From contig JAEZCO010000032.1 of assembly GCA_023433505.1 (NCBI GenBank), positions 62,001-126,000 of the forward strand: a stretch of DNA of 64,000 bases, in the 5' to 3' direction. Numbering within the stretch: the stretch's first letter is position 1; the number at the start of each line of letters is the position of its first letter. Shown one piece after another: positions 16,832 through 25,719 of this stretch. The translations under genes were made by a program, and so were the position numbers. This DNA is from Bacillota bacterium. GTDB taxonomy: Bacteria > Bacillota > Clostridia > Acetivibrionales > DTU013. The notes under the pieces are model-generated. The model worked only from the letters and a program-made list of their open reading frames with translations, had not been told where the DNA came from and searched no databases.

Positions 16832-18598
16832 ATGAAGAAAAACAGTACCAGGGTTTTGTGTCTTATCATTGCCTTACTATTGGGCCTGGCAAGTATTTCC
16901 GGCTGCAGTAGCAAGAACGCAGGAGATAATCCTTCAACTTCAGCAGGTCCGACACAAGCGGCCGCAAGCTCCGGTGGAGCTGTGAACGGACGGGAGGAAC
17001 TGGCTGCAATGGAGCCTATTGAGTTTACCGTATTCAGGCCGGATCCCAGCATGAAGATCCCCCCGGAAAATGCCCCGATTCTGCAGCAGGTCTACGACAA
17101 AACAAAGGTAAAAATAAAATTCGACATCCCCCCGGCCGATGCCATAGAGTATTTGAACATCAAGCTGGCGGCTTCGGATTATCCTGATATCATTGAATTT
17201 CCCAACTATGACACAATGGGAAAATATATCAATGCCGGTCACCTCATTCCGTTGGACGGACTACTGGACAAATACGGGACCGTATTGAAAACGAACCTGG
17301 GTCCGATTCTCAACAGACTTAGATCTGAGGCGGACGGCAAAATTTACTATCTGCCGGGAAGATACAGGATCAACGGCGTGGATCAATTTCCTGAGACCGG
17401 CAATAACTTTAATATCCGTTCCGATTTCCTAGAGAAAAAAGGATGGTATAAACCGCAGACACTGGAGGATTATGAAAACCTGCTAAAGGAAATCAAAGCG
17501 CAGGATCCGAAAATAATACCGGTTTCCTTTGCTCTAGGCGGCGGAAGCGGCGGCGATATTTCCACATTGACGAGAATTGCCGTCAGTGCCAGCGGTTTGG
17601 CCTATTCCGGGGGAAGTGGCGAATTTGTTAATTTAATCAAGCAGGACGACGATACACTGGGTTTTGCGTATAAAAACGAAAGTGTACGCGATTTCTATAA
17701 GTGGCTTAACAAGTTGCACATAGAGGGCTTGCTTGATAAAGAGGCTCCCGTGCTGACAATGGATGCACTCAAAACAAAAAGCGCGGCCGGAAAAGTGGCT
17801 TCGGTGATTGGTGATTTCTGGAGTGCTCCTGCGGAAGCCAACAATTATTTTGAATCCAAGAATATGAATCAGCTCTTCTATTACTTTTTCCTGAAAGCAA
17901 ATCAGAACGTACAAAAGGTAACATATGCTGCCTACTCGCTGGCTTACAATTATGGCTATGGCATTACCGATAAATGCAAGGACCCCGAGAGGCTGATAAA
18001 GTTTATCAATTATCTGAATACGGAAGATGGCTTTAACGCTATGCACGGCATTACCAATTTTGACGGTGAGGATAAGGAAGGGTACGATTTTTATGTCGAT
18101 AAAAACCAGGGCAATGCCATATTCCCCACCAAATGGTTTTCGGATCAAATAGCCAAAGATGAAAATTTCGGCGCCAGCCGGGGCTTTATGACATTGTTGG
18201 GCTTTGGTTTTGCAATGAGTAATGTCCCTGGAGGAAAATACGATTATATCAAAGTGGAAGAGGATGTCGGAGCCTGGGACAGTGATACGATGAAAAAAGT
18301 CAAAGCAGGCTTTGGCGTGAAAGGTACGGATTATTTTCCGATGATGAGGGACATGAGCATTGATGTTACCGAAATCACAGGATTTCCGCTCCAGCCTGAA
18401 AGCGACGAGGGGATCATCAAGGCAAAAATCGATGATTACATCTTCAAGACAGTACCCAAGCTTATTGTCGCAGAATCAGAGGCTGATTTCAATCTGGCAT
18501 ATGATGATTTCCTGGCCAAGCTGGATAAAATGGGCCTTGAGAAATGGATAACAAAAATGAACGAACTGTACAAAGCAAGGAAAGAGCTCTGGAAGTAG
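16832..18598 (+). CDS. Sugar-binding lipoprotein of the ABC transporter
   Basis: 588 residues. Start ATG 16832 follows GAGGAGGAG; an upstream frame start at 16817 would bury that site. A lipoprotein signal peptide ends in the lipobox SISGC, followed by a Ser/Asn-rich tether. The rest is a large type-1 solute-binding fold of the LipO/YtcQ kind (LPGRYRINGVDQFPETG ... EFVNLIKQDDDT). It delivers an oligosaccharide to the two preceding permeases. The divergent YesMN pair probably induces it. An intrinsic terminator follows at 18634. Confidence 0.92.
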   Translation: MKKNSTRVLCLIIALLLGLASISGCSSKNAGDNPSTSAGPTQAAASSGGAVNGREELAAMEPIEFTVFRPDPSMKIPPENAPILQQVYDKTKVKIKFDIPPADAIEYLNIKLAASDYPDIIEFPNYDTMGKYINAGHLIPLDGLLDKYGTVLKTNLGPILNRLRSEADGKIYYLPGRYRINGVDQFPETGNNFNIRSDFLEKKGWYKPQTLEDYENLLKEIKAQDPKIIPVSFALGGGSGGDISTLTRIAVSASGLAYSGGSGEFVNLIKQDDDTLGFAYKNESVRDFYKWLNKLHIEGLLDKEAPVLTMDALKTKSAAGKVASVIGDFWSAPAEANNYFESKNMNQLFYYFFLKANQNVQKVTYAAYSLAYNYGYGITDKCKDPERLIKFINYLNTEDGFNAMHGITNFDGEDKEGYDFYVDKNQGNAIFPTKWFSDQIAKDENFGASRGFMTLLGFGFAMSNVPGGKYDYIKVEEDVGAWDSDTMKKVKAGFGVKGTDYFPMMRDMSIDVTEITGFPLQPESDEGIIKAKIDDYIFKTVPKLIVAESEADFNLAYDDFLAKLDKMGLEKWITKMNELYKARKELWK

Positions 18599-18633
18599 TA
18601 TACAAGAAATCGGCAATAATCCGGATGCAGGAG

Positions 18634-18672
18634 AAAACGTCTATGATCATCAGCGATCATGGACGTTTTTTT
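18634..18672 (+). terminator. Rho-independent terminator
   Basis: AAACGTCtATGATC (from 18635) pairs with GATCATgGACGTTT around a short loop, with one internal mismatch, followed by a T run at 18666-18672. It ends the sugar ABC operon. Confidence 0.85.
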
Positions 18673-18858
18673 CAAGTATGGCAAGGCTGGAAAATAAATT
18701 TTCAGTTTTTGCAGGAAAACAAGAAGTTGTATAGAATAAATAATTGTCCCTGAAATGTAAAAAAATCCAAAAATATATGGGCCTCATTATGCATCTATGG
18801 GAATAGTGCTATTTGAATGGATATTGATTGATATCATATGATTTGAGGGGCTGGACAT

Positions 18859-19866
18859 ATGAAAATCGTAATCAGAAGCTTAATTATCATACTCGCGACA
18901 GCTGCTTTCATTGCAGTAAACTTGCTATTAATAAATAAAATGACTTCAGTCAACGGCAGCAGTACAAAACTGAAACCCAAGATCGTCCTGATAAGCCATG
19001 TATATTCAAACCCTTACTGGAACTATGTCAGGCTTGGAGCTGAGAAGGCGGCTGGGGAAAGGGGCGCAGTTATCGACTTTCAAGGCCCGGATGTCCCCGA
19101 TGCGGGGGAAGGGATTAAGCTGATCAATATGGCATATTCTGCCAGGGTCAGCGGCATCATCACCTATATTCAAGACCAGAACAGATATAATGACGTGATA
19201 AATGCAGTAGTCAAGTCAGGGATGCCATTGGTCACCATTGACTCGGATGCAGAAAAATCAAACAGGCTTGCCTATGTGGGGACCGACAACGTTGCTGCAG
19301 GAAGGACAGGAGCAAAGGAAGTCATCAGGCAGATCGGGACAAAGGGCAAGATCGCAGTGATAATGGGTGGAAAGGATGTGAAGAATCAGGTAGAGCGGGT
19401 CAGCGGCTTCAAGGAATATGTGGAGAAGAATTCCAATCTGGAGGTAGTGGATGTCCAATCATCCAATGCCTTTCTGCTTGAAGCGGAAATTGCGGCAAAC
19501 CACATCCTTGACAATGATAAGGATATAAAAGCCTTGTTCTGCACATCTGCACTGGATGGTACCGGAGCGGAAAAAGCGGTTGGCAGTCTTGGTCTTGATG
19601 GGAAAGTGAAAATCATCTGCTTTGACGATCTTCCTGAAACCCTCGGAAAAATCAAGGAGGGGAAAATAGCGGCAACGATTGTGCAGAAACCCTTCTATAT
19701 GGGATATAAGGCGGTACAGATCATTATGGATAAGATAGAAGGTAAGTTCGAAGGACGGGGAAAAGTCTTTTTAACAGGCGTGGAAGTCGTAAACATTTCA
19801 AATATTGAGACCTATATAAAAATGCAGGGAGAGGGTTTGAGTGAAAACCGGCAGCCTGAAAAGTAG
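18859..19866 (+). CDS. Membrane-anchored periplasmic-binding sugar sensor (XylFII-like)
   Basis: 335 residues: an uncleaved N-terminal helix (about 5-27) followed by a Peripla_BP_4 domain (PKIVLISHVYSNPYWNYVRLGAEKAA ... GIITYIQDQNRYNDVINAVV ... VTIDSDAEKSNRLAYVGTDN). There is no lipobox, so it stays anchored as a sensor, not a transport receptor. Order and neighbours match Clostridium beijerinckii XylFII-LytS-YesN, where XylFII binds D-xylose and activates the kinase LytS. The gene overlaps the kinase gene by 26 bp. Sugar specificity is inferred from context only. Confidence 0.87.
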   Translation: MKIVIRSLIIILATAAFIAVNLLLINKMTSVNGSSTKLKPKIVLISHVYSNPYWNYVRLGAEKAAGERGAVIDFQGPDVPDAGEGIKLINMAYSARVSGIITYIQDQNRYNDVINAVVKSGMPLVTIDSDAEKSNRLAYVGTDNVAAGRTGAKEVIRQIGTKGKIAVIMGGKDVKNQVERVSGFKEYVEKNSNLEVVDVQSSNAFLLEAEIAANHILDNDKDIKALFCTSALDGTGAEKAVGSLGLDGKVKIICFDDLPETLGKIKEGKIAATIVQKPFYMGYKAVQIIMDKIEGKFEGRGKVFLTGVEVVNISNIETYIKMQGEGLSENRQPEK

Positions 19867-21334
19867 ATTCATCATTTTTGCAGCGATATTGTTGATACCC
19901 ATTGCTGCAAGCGCAGTTATATCATTGGTTATAAGCGGCAATATCAATGAGAATTACAATCAGATCCTGAGCAGGATCAACATGACCAATGAAATAAAAG
20001 ATTACCTTGAGAAATCCCTGCTAGGGTTTAACAAATACATCCAGGAAAATTCCCGGGATGGAAAGGACCAGTATCAGGCCAACTGTGAAAATGCCATTAC
20101 GCTGGTGAAGGTCCTCCGGGAAGATTCATTGATTGACAGCAGCTACATCGTAAGGGACCTCCTTAACTCGCTTTACAGTTACAAGGAATCAGGCGATGGG
20201 ACAATCAGCAAATATACGGAAAAAAAGCGCATAAACGGCTATTATCCGGATTATCTGAAAACCAAGGAGATTGCCGGTTACTGCGAAGAACACACTTCCA
20301 AGCTGATCAACAGCTATTTGAAGTATAACAGTCTGATTTATGAGAAACTCAGCAAGAATACGGGTTTTATATACAGGCTGTTGGTTTCCTACATCCTGAT
20401 TTCCATCCTGATCGGTATTTTTGATACCTTCTTTTTTCTGGGCAATATAACCAATAAGCTAAAGGAGCTTGTGGAGGTTTCCAAGAAGGTCTCCAAAGGA
20501 AATTTCGGTTATATCGAAGGCAAAAAGACAAATGTTTACGAACTTGACATCCTGTCAGAAGCGTTCAGCAAAATGATAAGGGATATCCTGGAGCATATCA
20601 ATTCACTGAAGGAAAATGCCGAGCTGGAAAAGAAGCTGAGTGAAGAGGAGATGAAGCTCCTGAAGACCAAATATGCCTTGAGGCAGTCGGAGCTCAAGGT
20701 ACTGCAGTCCCAGATAAACCCCCATTTCTTATTCAATACGCTCAATTGCATAAACCAGACTGCAATAAAGGAGAAGGCGCGGAATACTGAAAAACTCATC
20801 AGGTCGGTGTCGGAGATCCTTCGGTACAGTCTTAGCAAGCTGGACAGAAATACAACCCTGGAGGATGAAATCAATATAGTGAAAGAGTATATCTACATCC
20901 AGCAGTTGAGGTTCGAAGACCGGCTCAAATTCGAACTTGTAATCGAAGCGGATCTGAAAAAGTATTTGGTGCCTGCAATGACACTGCAGCCGTTTGTGGA
21001 AAATGCCTTTATCCATGGGATCGAGCCCATGGTGGACGGCGGATTGATCAGCATTAAAATAAAGGATACGAATCAGTTCTGCGTTATCAAGATAGAAGAT
21101 ACAGGCTGCGGTATGGATGAAGGCACTCTGGCAAAAATCAGCGCCAATGACGACGATCAGGAGCATAAAGGACATACGACAGGGCTTGGCATAAAAAGCG
21201 CCGCAAAAAGGCTTGAGCTTATGTATGGGACCCCGGACCTTTTCCTTATAGACAGCCAGCGGGGCAGGGGGACTACAATCATTTTAAGGATTCCATCGAG
21301 CGCTGGCGAAGAGGTTGCTTCTGCCATTGTGTAG
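19841..21334 (+). CDS. LytS-type histidine kinase partner of the sugar sensor
   Basis: 497 residues from a GTG start: helix at about 9-30, an extracellular helical segment, helix at about 180-205, HAMP, coiled coil (ELEKKLSEEEMKLLKTKYAL), His_kinase with LQSQINPHFLFNTLNCINQT and HATPase with EDTGCGMDE and GLGIKSAAKRLELMYG. Unlike the other two kinases here it lacks a large Cache sensor, in keeping with a partner protein doing the ligand binding. It should phosphorylate the next gene's product. Confidence 0.92.
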   Translation: MKTGSLKSRFIIFAAILLIPIAASAVISLVISGNINENYNQILSRINMTNEIKDYLEKSLLGFNKYIQENSRDGKDQYQANCENAITLVKVLREDSLIDSSYIVRDLLNSLYSYKESGDGTISKYTEKKRINGYYPDYLKTKEIAGYCEEHTSKLINSYLKYNSLIYEKLSKNTGFIYRLLVSYILISILIGIFDTFFFLGNITNKLKELVEVSKKVSKGNFGYIEGKKTNVYELDILSEAFSKMIRDILEHINSLKENAELEKKLSEEEMKLLKTKYALRQSELKVLQSQINPHFLFNTLNCINQTAIKEKARNTEKLIRSVSEILRYSLSKLDRNTTLEDEINIVKEYIYIQQLRFEDRLKFELVIEADLKKYLVPAMTLQPFVENAFIHGIEPMVDGGLISIKIKDTNQFCVIKIEDTGCGMDEGTLAKISANDDDQEHKGHTTGLGIKSAAKRLELMYGTPDLFLIDSQRGRGTTIILRIPSSAGEEVASAIV

Positions 21335-21363
21335 CGAGGGGGTATGGAAAGGATGGGAAGCCC

Positions 21364-22680
21364 ATGGTAAAAATACTTGTAGTTGATGATGAAAAATATG
21401 ACAGGGATGCAATTACCACGATGCTGACCGAGGAGTTCAAGCAGGGGCTGGAAATCCAGGAGGCAAAGAATGGAAAAGAAGCCATAGAAGTAGCCGAGTA
21501 CCTGAGGCCGGATATTGTCATAACGGATATCAAAATGCCGGGAATAAACGGCTTGAAGGCTATCCAGGAAATCAGAAGGTTCTTGCCTGATGTATATTTT
21601 ATAGTACTGACGGCATACGACTATTTTGATTTTGCGGTGGAAGCGGTGAAAAATAATGTTAAGGAGTATATACTGAAGCCTTTTGGAAAATCCGACATTG
21701 TTGAGAAAATAGAAGCGGCAATCCTGTATGTCAATAATGAGAAGCGAAAAAGGAAGCTGCACATAGAGAGCCAGGAAATGCTTTCGAATATAATGCCTGT
21801 GATTGAGAACGAACTTGGTTTTGCCATAATAAACAATTCTTTATCTCTGCTTGATTATGAAACCTACCTGGGCTACCTGGATATGAATTTCAAAAACGGG
21901 TTTGCTTTAGTAATCAAGATGACAGACCGCACGGGGGAGGGCGGAGAAGCAGAATTTGAAGGTGAGCTGCTCCGCCTGCAGATCGGCGAGTGTATCAAAA
22001 AATGCATAGGAAAATTCTATAAAAATGTGGCCAGCTTCAGGTTTACCAGGGAATTCGTATCCTTTATCCAGGCCAAGGAACATGAGGACGAAGAAATGAT
22101 CATGCAAAACATAACGGGCCTGTGCGCCGATCTCAGAAGTGATATCAAACGCCTTTACAATAGGGGCGTAGTGGTCAGCATCGGCAAATGCCACTCTGGA
22201 ATAACCAAGATGCACCTGTCCTACGAGGAAGCCAGGGCAGCCTTGCATTATGCCGGCGAGGGCGCTGGAATCGTGCATTACAACGACCTGGAAAGCAAGC
22301 TGAAAATGAATGGGTGGCATGCCGAGGCATTCAATGCAGTGGACAGGGAAAAAGTTGCGCTTTTCAAATCCGTAGAGCAGTATATAAAGGATAATCTTGA
22401 AAAGGAGCTGGACCTCGGGACCGTTGCGGCAAAATTTAATTTGAGCATCTATTATTTCAGCAGGATATTTAAGGATATACTGGGATACAACTTCCCTGAT
22501 TATATCAACATATTAAGGCTGAACAAGGCAAAGCAGCTGCTTCTCAACAACGAGACCAGCATCAAGGAAATATGCTATGCTACAGGGTACAGCCATCCCA
22601 ACTATTTCAGCAAGGTCTTCAAAAAATATGAGGGAATGACGCCTTCGGAGTATAAGGTAAAAAGTTGCTCTGCTGAGTAG
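21364..22680 (+). CDS. YesN-type response regulator (AraC output) of the sugar sensor
   Basis: 438 residues: receiver with D55 in IVITDIKMPGINGL, linker with LSYEEARAALHYAG, and two AraC helix-turn-helix motifs (DLGTVAAKFNLSIYYFSRIFKD and SIKEICYATGYSHPNYFSKVFKKYEG). It is the third gene of the sensor operon and, as in C. beijerinckii, is expected to activate the xylFGH-type genes that start 150 bp downstream. Confidence 0.93.
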   Translation: MVKILVVDDEKYDRDAITTMLTEEFKQGLEIQEAKNGKEAIEVAEYLRPDIVITDIKMPGINGLKAIQEIRRFLPDVYFIVLTAYDYFDFAVEAVKNNVKEYILKPFGKSDIVEKIEAAILYVNNEKRKRKLHIESQEMLSNIMPVIENELGFAIINNSLSLLDYETYLGYLDMNFKNGFALVIKMTDRTGEGGEAEFEGELLRLQIGECIKKCIGKFYKNVASFRFTREFVSFIQAKEHEDEEMIMQNITGLCADLRSDIKRLYNRGVVVSIGKCHSGITKMHLSYEEARAALHYAGEGAGIVHYNDLESKLKMNGWHAEAFNAVDREKVALFKSVEQYIKDNLEKELDLGTVAAKFNLSIYYFSRIFKDILGYNFPDYINILRLNKAKQLLLNNETSIKEICYATGYSHPNYFSKVFKKYEGMTPSEYKVKSCSAE

Positions 22681-22689
22681 CAATTTTTT
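22665..22689 (+). terminator. possible terminator overlapping the regulator stop codon
   Basis: TTGCT (22665-22669) and AGCAA (22679-22683) form a short stem that spans the stop codon and is followed by six T residues. Weak stem, good T run. Confidence 0.45.
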
Positions 22690-22735
22690 GCTTCAAGCTC
22701 AGCAATATTTTGCTGTTAGTCAGCCGTTTATTCCG

Positions 22736-22764
22736 TTGAGAAGATGAAAAAAATCCAATATGAT
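22736..22764 (+). promoter_or_regulatory. promoter of the xylFGH-type operon
   Basis: TTGAGA (22736-22741), a 17-bp spacer and TATGAT (22759-22764) lie about 67 bp before the binding-protein start codon. This separates the transporter from the sensor operon and gives the YesN regulator a target. No clear catabolite-response element was found beside it. Confidence 0.65.
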
Positions 22765-22830
22765 TAAATCGTAACATTACCCTGTATCACTACTTACAAA
22801 ATTAGTACTGATTTAAGGAGGTAAAATTTC

Positions 22831-23940
22831 ATGAAGAGGAAGTTGTCCGTAATTCTTTCATTGATGTTGGTCTTTACCGCTTTGACGTGTATTGCCTCAT
22901 CACCCGTACAGGCCGCAGCGAAGCCCAAAATTGGTGTTGTCTTGCCGACAAACAGCGAGTCAAGATGGCCGATGGCCTACAAACAGCTCAAGGCAGCAGA
23001 TTCCAACTTACTGATTCTGTACAGTGATAATAATCCTGCTACAGAAAAAACCAATGTAGAGACTCTTATCAACAAGGGCTGCAAAGTTATCATCATTTGC
23101 CCGTTTGACGGTAAAGCAGCTGCAGCGGAAGCGGATTATGCCAAATCAAAAGGTGCGACTGTCATTTCCTATGACCGTATGATCATGAACACAAAATCTG
23201 TCGATTACTATGTTACATTCGACAGTGTTGCTGTCGGCCAGGCACAGGGCCAGTATCTGGTTGACCAGGCAAAGGATAAAGGCAAAGGGCTTCATCTTTA
23301 TTTGTATGCAGGCGCTACCACCGATGACAATGCCTTCACATTCTTTGCAGGTTCCTGGAAGGCTTTACAGCCCAAGATCGCGGATGGGACGTTCATAATA
23401 CAGAACTCAACCCAGGCGGTTGACCTGAAGGATAAGAAAACTCTCACACGTGCTGAAATGTCCAGCATCATCGATCCAATTGCCACCGGATGGGATCCGC
23501 CGACGGCTAAAAACCTGGCGCAGGCTAATCTGGCCAAGCTGAAGGCTACTGCCAAAGGCGCATGCTATGTGCTCTGTCCGAATGACGACACCTCCCGTGC
23601 GATTACAGACACCTTCCGGGCAGATCCGGATGTCAAAACAATATTCTCCACCGGACAAGATTTCACAAAGGCTTCCATTCAGTATATCATTGACGGCAAA
23701 CAAGGAATGACGGTAGCAAAACTGGACAAATACCTCGTACAGGATTCGCTGAAAATAGCTAATCTGGTCCTTGCCGGGAAAAAGCCGGGCAAAGATCTGA
23801 TCAAGCAGCAGTATGATAATGGCGCTAAGAAAGTCGACAGCACCCTGGATACAATAACCAGCGTGACAAAGGCCAATGTGAAATCCATCATCCAGCAAAG
23901 CGGATTGTACAAAGCAACAGACTTTAAAAATCTCAAATAA
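22831..23940 (+). CDS. xylF: Xylose-type (XylF/ChvE family) ABC sugar-binding protein
   Basis: 369 residues: signal peptide ending near AQA at residue 29 or so (SPVQAAAKPK), then a Peripla_BP_4 domain with KIGVVLPTNSESRWPMAYKQL, LINKGCKVIIICPFDG, VISYDRMIMNTKSVDYYVTFDSVAVG and YLYAGATTDDNAFTFFAGSWKALQP, the pattern of XylF and ChvE. AAGGAGG precedes ATG. No lipobox cysteine is visible. Xylose is the favoured ligand because of the sensor trio; the related multiple-monosaccharide (ChvE/MmsE) group is the alternative. Confidence 0.85.
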   Translation: MKRKLSVILSLMLVFTALTCIASSPVQAAAKPKIGVVLPTNSESRWPMAYKQLKAADSNLLILYSDNNPATEKTNVETLINKGCKVIIICPFDGKAAAAEADYAKSKGATVISYDRMIMNTKSVDYYVTFDSVAVGQAQGQYLVDQAKDKGKGLHLYLYAGATTDDNAFTFFAGSWKALQPKIADGTFIIQNSTQAVDLKDKKTLTRAEMSSIIDPIATGWDPPTAKNLAQANLAKLKATAKGACYVLCPNDDTSRAITDTFRADPDVKTIFSTGQDFTKASIQYIIDGKQGMTVAKLDKYLVQDSLKIANLVLAGKKPGKDLIKQQYDNGAKKVDSTLDTITSVTKANVKSIIQQSGLYKATDFKNLK

Positions 23941-24012
23941 GGGTAATTAACAGGAATAGTTGGTTATCGATGGCAAGGCAGCATAAATTAAATGATTTTT
24001 CCAGGTGCAGTA

Positions 24013-24061
24013 TTTATAAGAGCGGGGTTTATAAGAGCGGGATTTATATCCTGCTCTTATA
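24013..24061 (+). terminator. hairpin and tandem repeat between binding-protein and ATPase genes
   Basis: TATAAGAGCGGG occurs twice in tandem (24015 and 24030), and the second copy pairs with a downstream CCTGCTCTTATA to make a long hairpin, followed by no U run. It can protect the 3' end of the binding-protein message and reduce expression of the downstream ATPase and permease. Confidence 0.6.
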
Positions 24062-24177
24062 GCACATTTAAGGTATTTGGCCGAAGCCGAATCACCAAAA
24101 GACGAGTGGGGCTCGATGCCCCGAGGCTTTTATTATGAGTTGCTAATAAATTAATGTCCACTGAGAGGTGATCAATA

Positions 24178-25701
24178 TTGGAACCTGAGGACTATATTCT
24201 TGAGATGGATAATATTGAAAAAGAATTCCCCGGGGTCAAAGCAATCAATGGGGTAACCTTCAAAGTCAAACGCGGCGAAATACACTGTCTCGTGGGTGAA
24301 AACGGTGCCGGCAAATCTACTTTGATGAAGGTATTGTCCGGAGTTTATCCGCATGGAACTTTTCAGGGTAAGATAAAGCTCAATGGCGCAGAGCAAAAAT
24401 ATCGAGGCATAGCGGACAGTGAAAAGGCCGGTATTGGGATTATATATCAGGAATTGGAATTAATACCGGAACTTACAATTTATGAAAACATATTTCTGGG
24501 GAATGAAATTAAAAAAGGTTTTTTGGTTGACTGGAATGAAACCATTGTAAAAGCAGCGGAAATGCTTAAGAGAGTACATGTTCATGTGAAACCCGATACA
24601 AAAATCAAAGATTTGGGAGTGGGCATGCAGCAGCTTGTGGAAATCGGTAAAGCCTTGAGCAAGGATGTCAAGCTGTTGATATTGGATGAGCCGACGGCAG
24701 CCCTGAGCAAAACAGACTGTGAAAATCTGTTCAAGATTCTAAGGGATTTAAAAAAGCAAGGTGTGACCTGTATCATGATTTCCCATAGATTACGGGAAGT
24801 GGTGTCCATAGCGGATACGATCACTGTATTAAGGGACGGAAAAACCATAACTTCCCTGGACGCCACAAAGCATCCGATTGAAGAAAGTGAAATAATCCGG
24901 TACATGATCGGCAGGGAGATCGGCAATATCTATCCGAAACGTGAAAGTAAGGAAATCGGCGATATCGTCTTCGAGTTAAAAAATTGGTCGGCATTTGACG
25001 TCAGCAAGGGACGCGAGATTCTGCACAATGTAAATATCAATGTCCGAAAAGGGGAAATTGTAGGCATTGCCGGATTAATGGGTGCTGGGCGTACCGAAAT
25101 GGCATTGAGCATTTTTGGCAATGTGAAAAAATATATTACAAAAGGTGAAAGCCTGATTAAAGGTGTCAGAAAGAACTTAAACTCTACGAAAAAAGCAATT
25201 GACGAAGGGATTGCTTATGTATCGGAAGACCGGAAAAGAAACGGGCTGATCTTGATCCAGGACATTAAATTCAATACAACACTGGCAAATTTAAAAGCGC
25301 TTTCGAAATTTTCGGTCATCAATCAAAATGAAGAAGTGAATGTGGCAAATCGGTTTTTCAGGGAATTGAATATGAGGGCCTCGTCCATAGAGCAGGTGGT
25401 TGGGACGTTAAGCGGAGGCAACCAGCAAAAGGTTTCGGTGGCTAAATGGTTGTTTGCCGCTCCGGACATCATGATTCTGGACGAACCGACCCGTGGGATC
25501 GATGTCGGCGTCAAGTTTGAAATCTATGCGATCATGAATGAGCTGGTTAAAAAAGGTATGAGCATAATCATGATTTCTTCAGAGCTGCTCGAAGTTGTTG
25601 GGATGAGCGACAGGATCTATGTTATTTCAGATGGGCGTGTCGCAGGCGAAATGAGCGGAAGCGAAGCGACAGAGGAAAAAATCATGACAATGGCCGTATG
25701 A
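24178..25701 (+). CDS. xylG: Sugar ABC transporter ATPase with two nucleotide-binding domains (XylG/MmsA type)
   Basis: 507 residues. First domain: Walker A GENGAGKST near residue 41, Walker B LLILDEPTAAL. Second domain: degenerate Walker A GLMGAGRTE, signature LSGGNQQKVSVAKW, Walker B ILDEPTRGIDVG. The YPHGTFQGKI segment near residue 58 is shared by XylG and GguA/MmsA. TTG start after GAGAGGTGAT. It powers the next gene's permease. Confidence 0.9.
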   Translation: MEPEDYILEMDNIEKEFPGVKAINGVTFKVKRGEIHCLVGENGAGKSTLMKVLSGVYPHGTFQGKIKLNGAEQKYRGIADSEKAGIGIIYQELELIPELTIYENIFLGNEIKKGFLVDWNETIVKAAEMLKRVHVHVKPDTKIKDLGVGMQQLVEIGKALSKDVKLLILDEPTAALSKTDCENLFKILRDLKKQGVTCIMISHRLREVVSIADTITVLRDGKTITSLDATKHPIEESEIIRYMIGREIGNIYPKRESKEIGDIVFELKNWSAFDVSKGREILHNVNINVRKGEIVGIAGLMGAGRTEMALSIFGNVKKYITKGESLIKGVRKNLNSTKKAIDEGIAYVSEDRKRNGLILIQDIKFNTTLANLKALSKFSVINQNEEVNVANRFFRELNMRASSIEQVVGTLSGGNQQKVSVAKWLFAAPDIMILDEPTRGIDVGVKFEIYAIMNELVKKGMSIIMISSELLEVVGMSDRIYVISDGRVAGEMSGSEATEEKIMTMAV

Positions 25702-25719
25702 GAATAGGTGGAGGTTATT

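Noticed and set aside
22681..22830. Catabolite-response (cre) element before the xylFGH-type operon
   Set aside because: No sequence close enough to the cre consensus was found.
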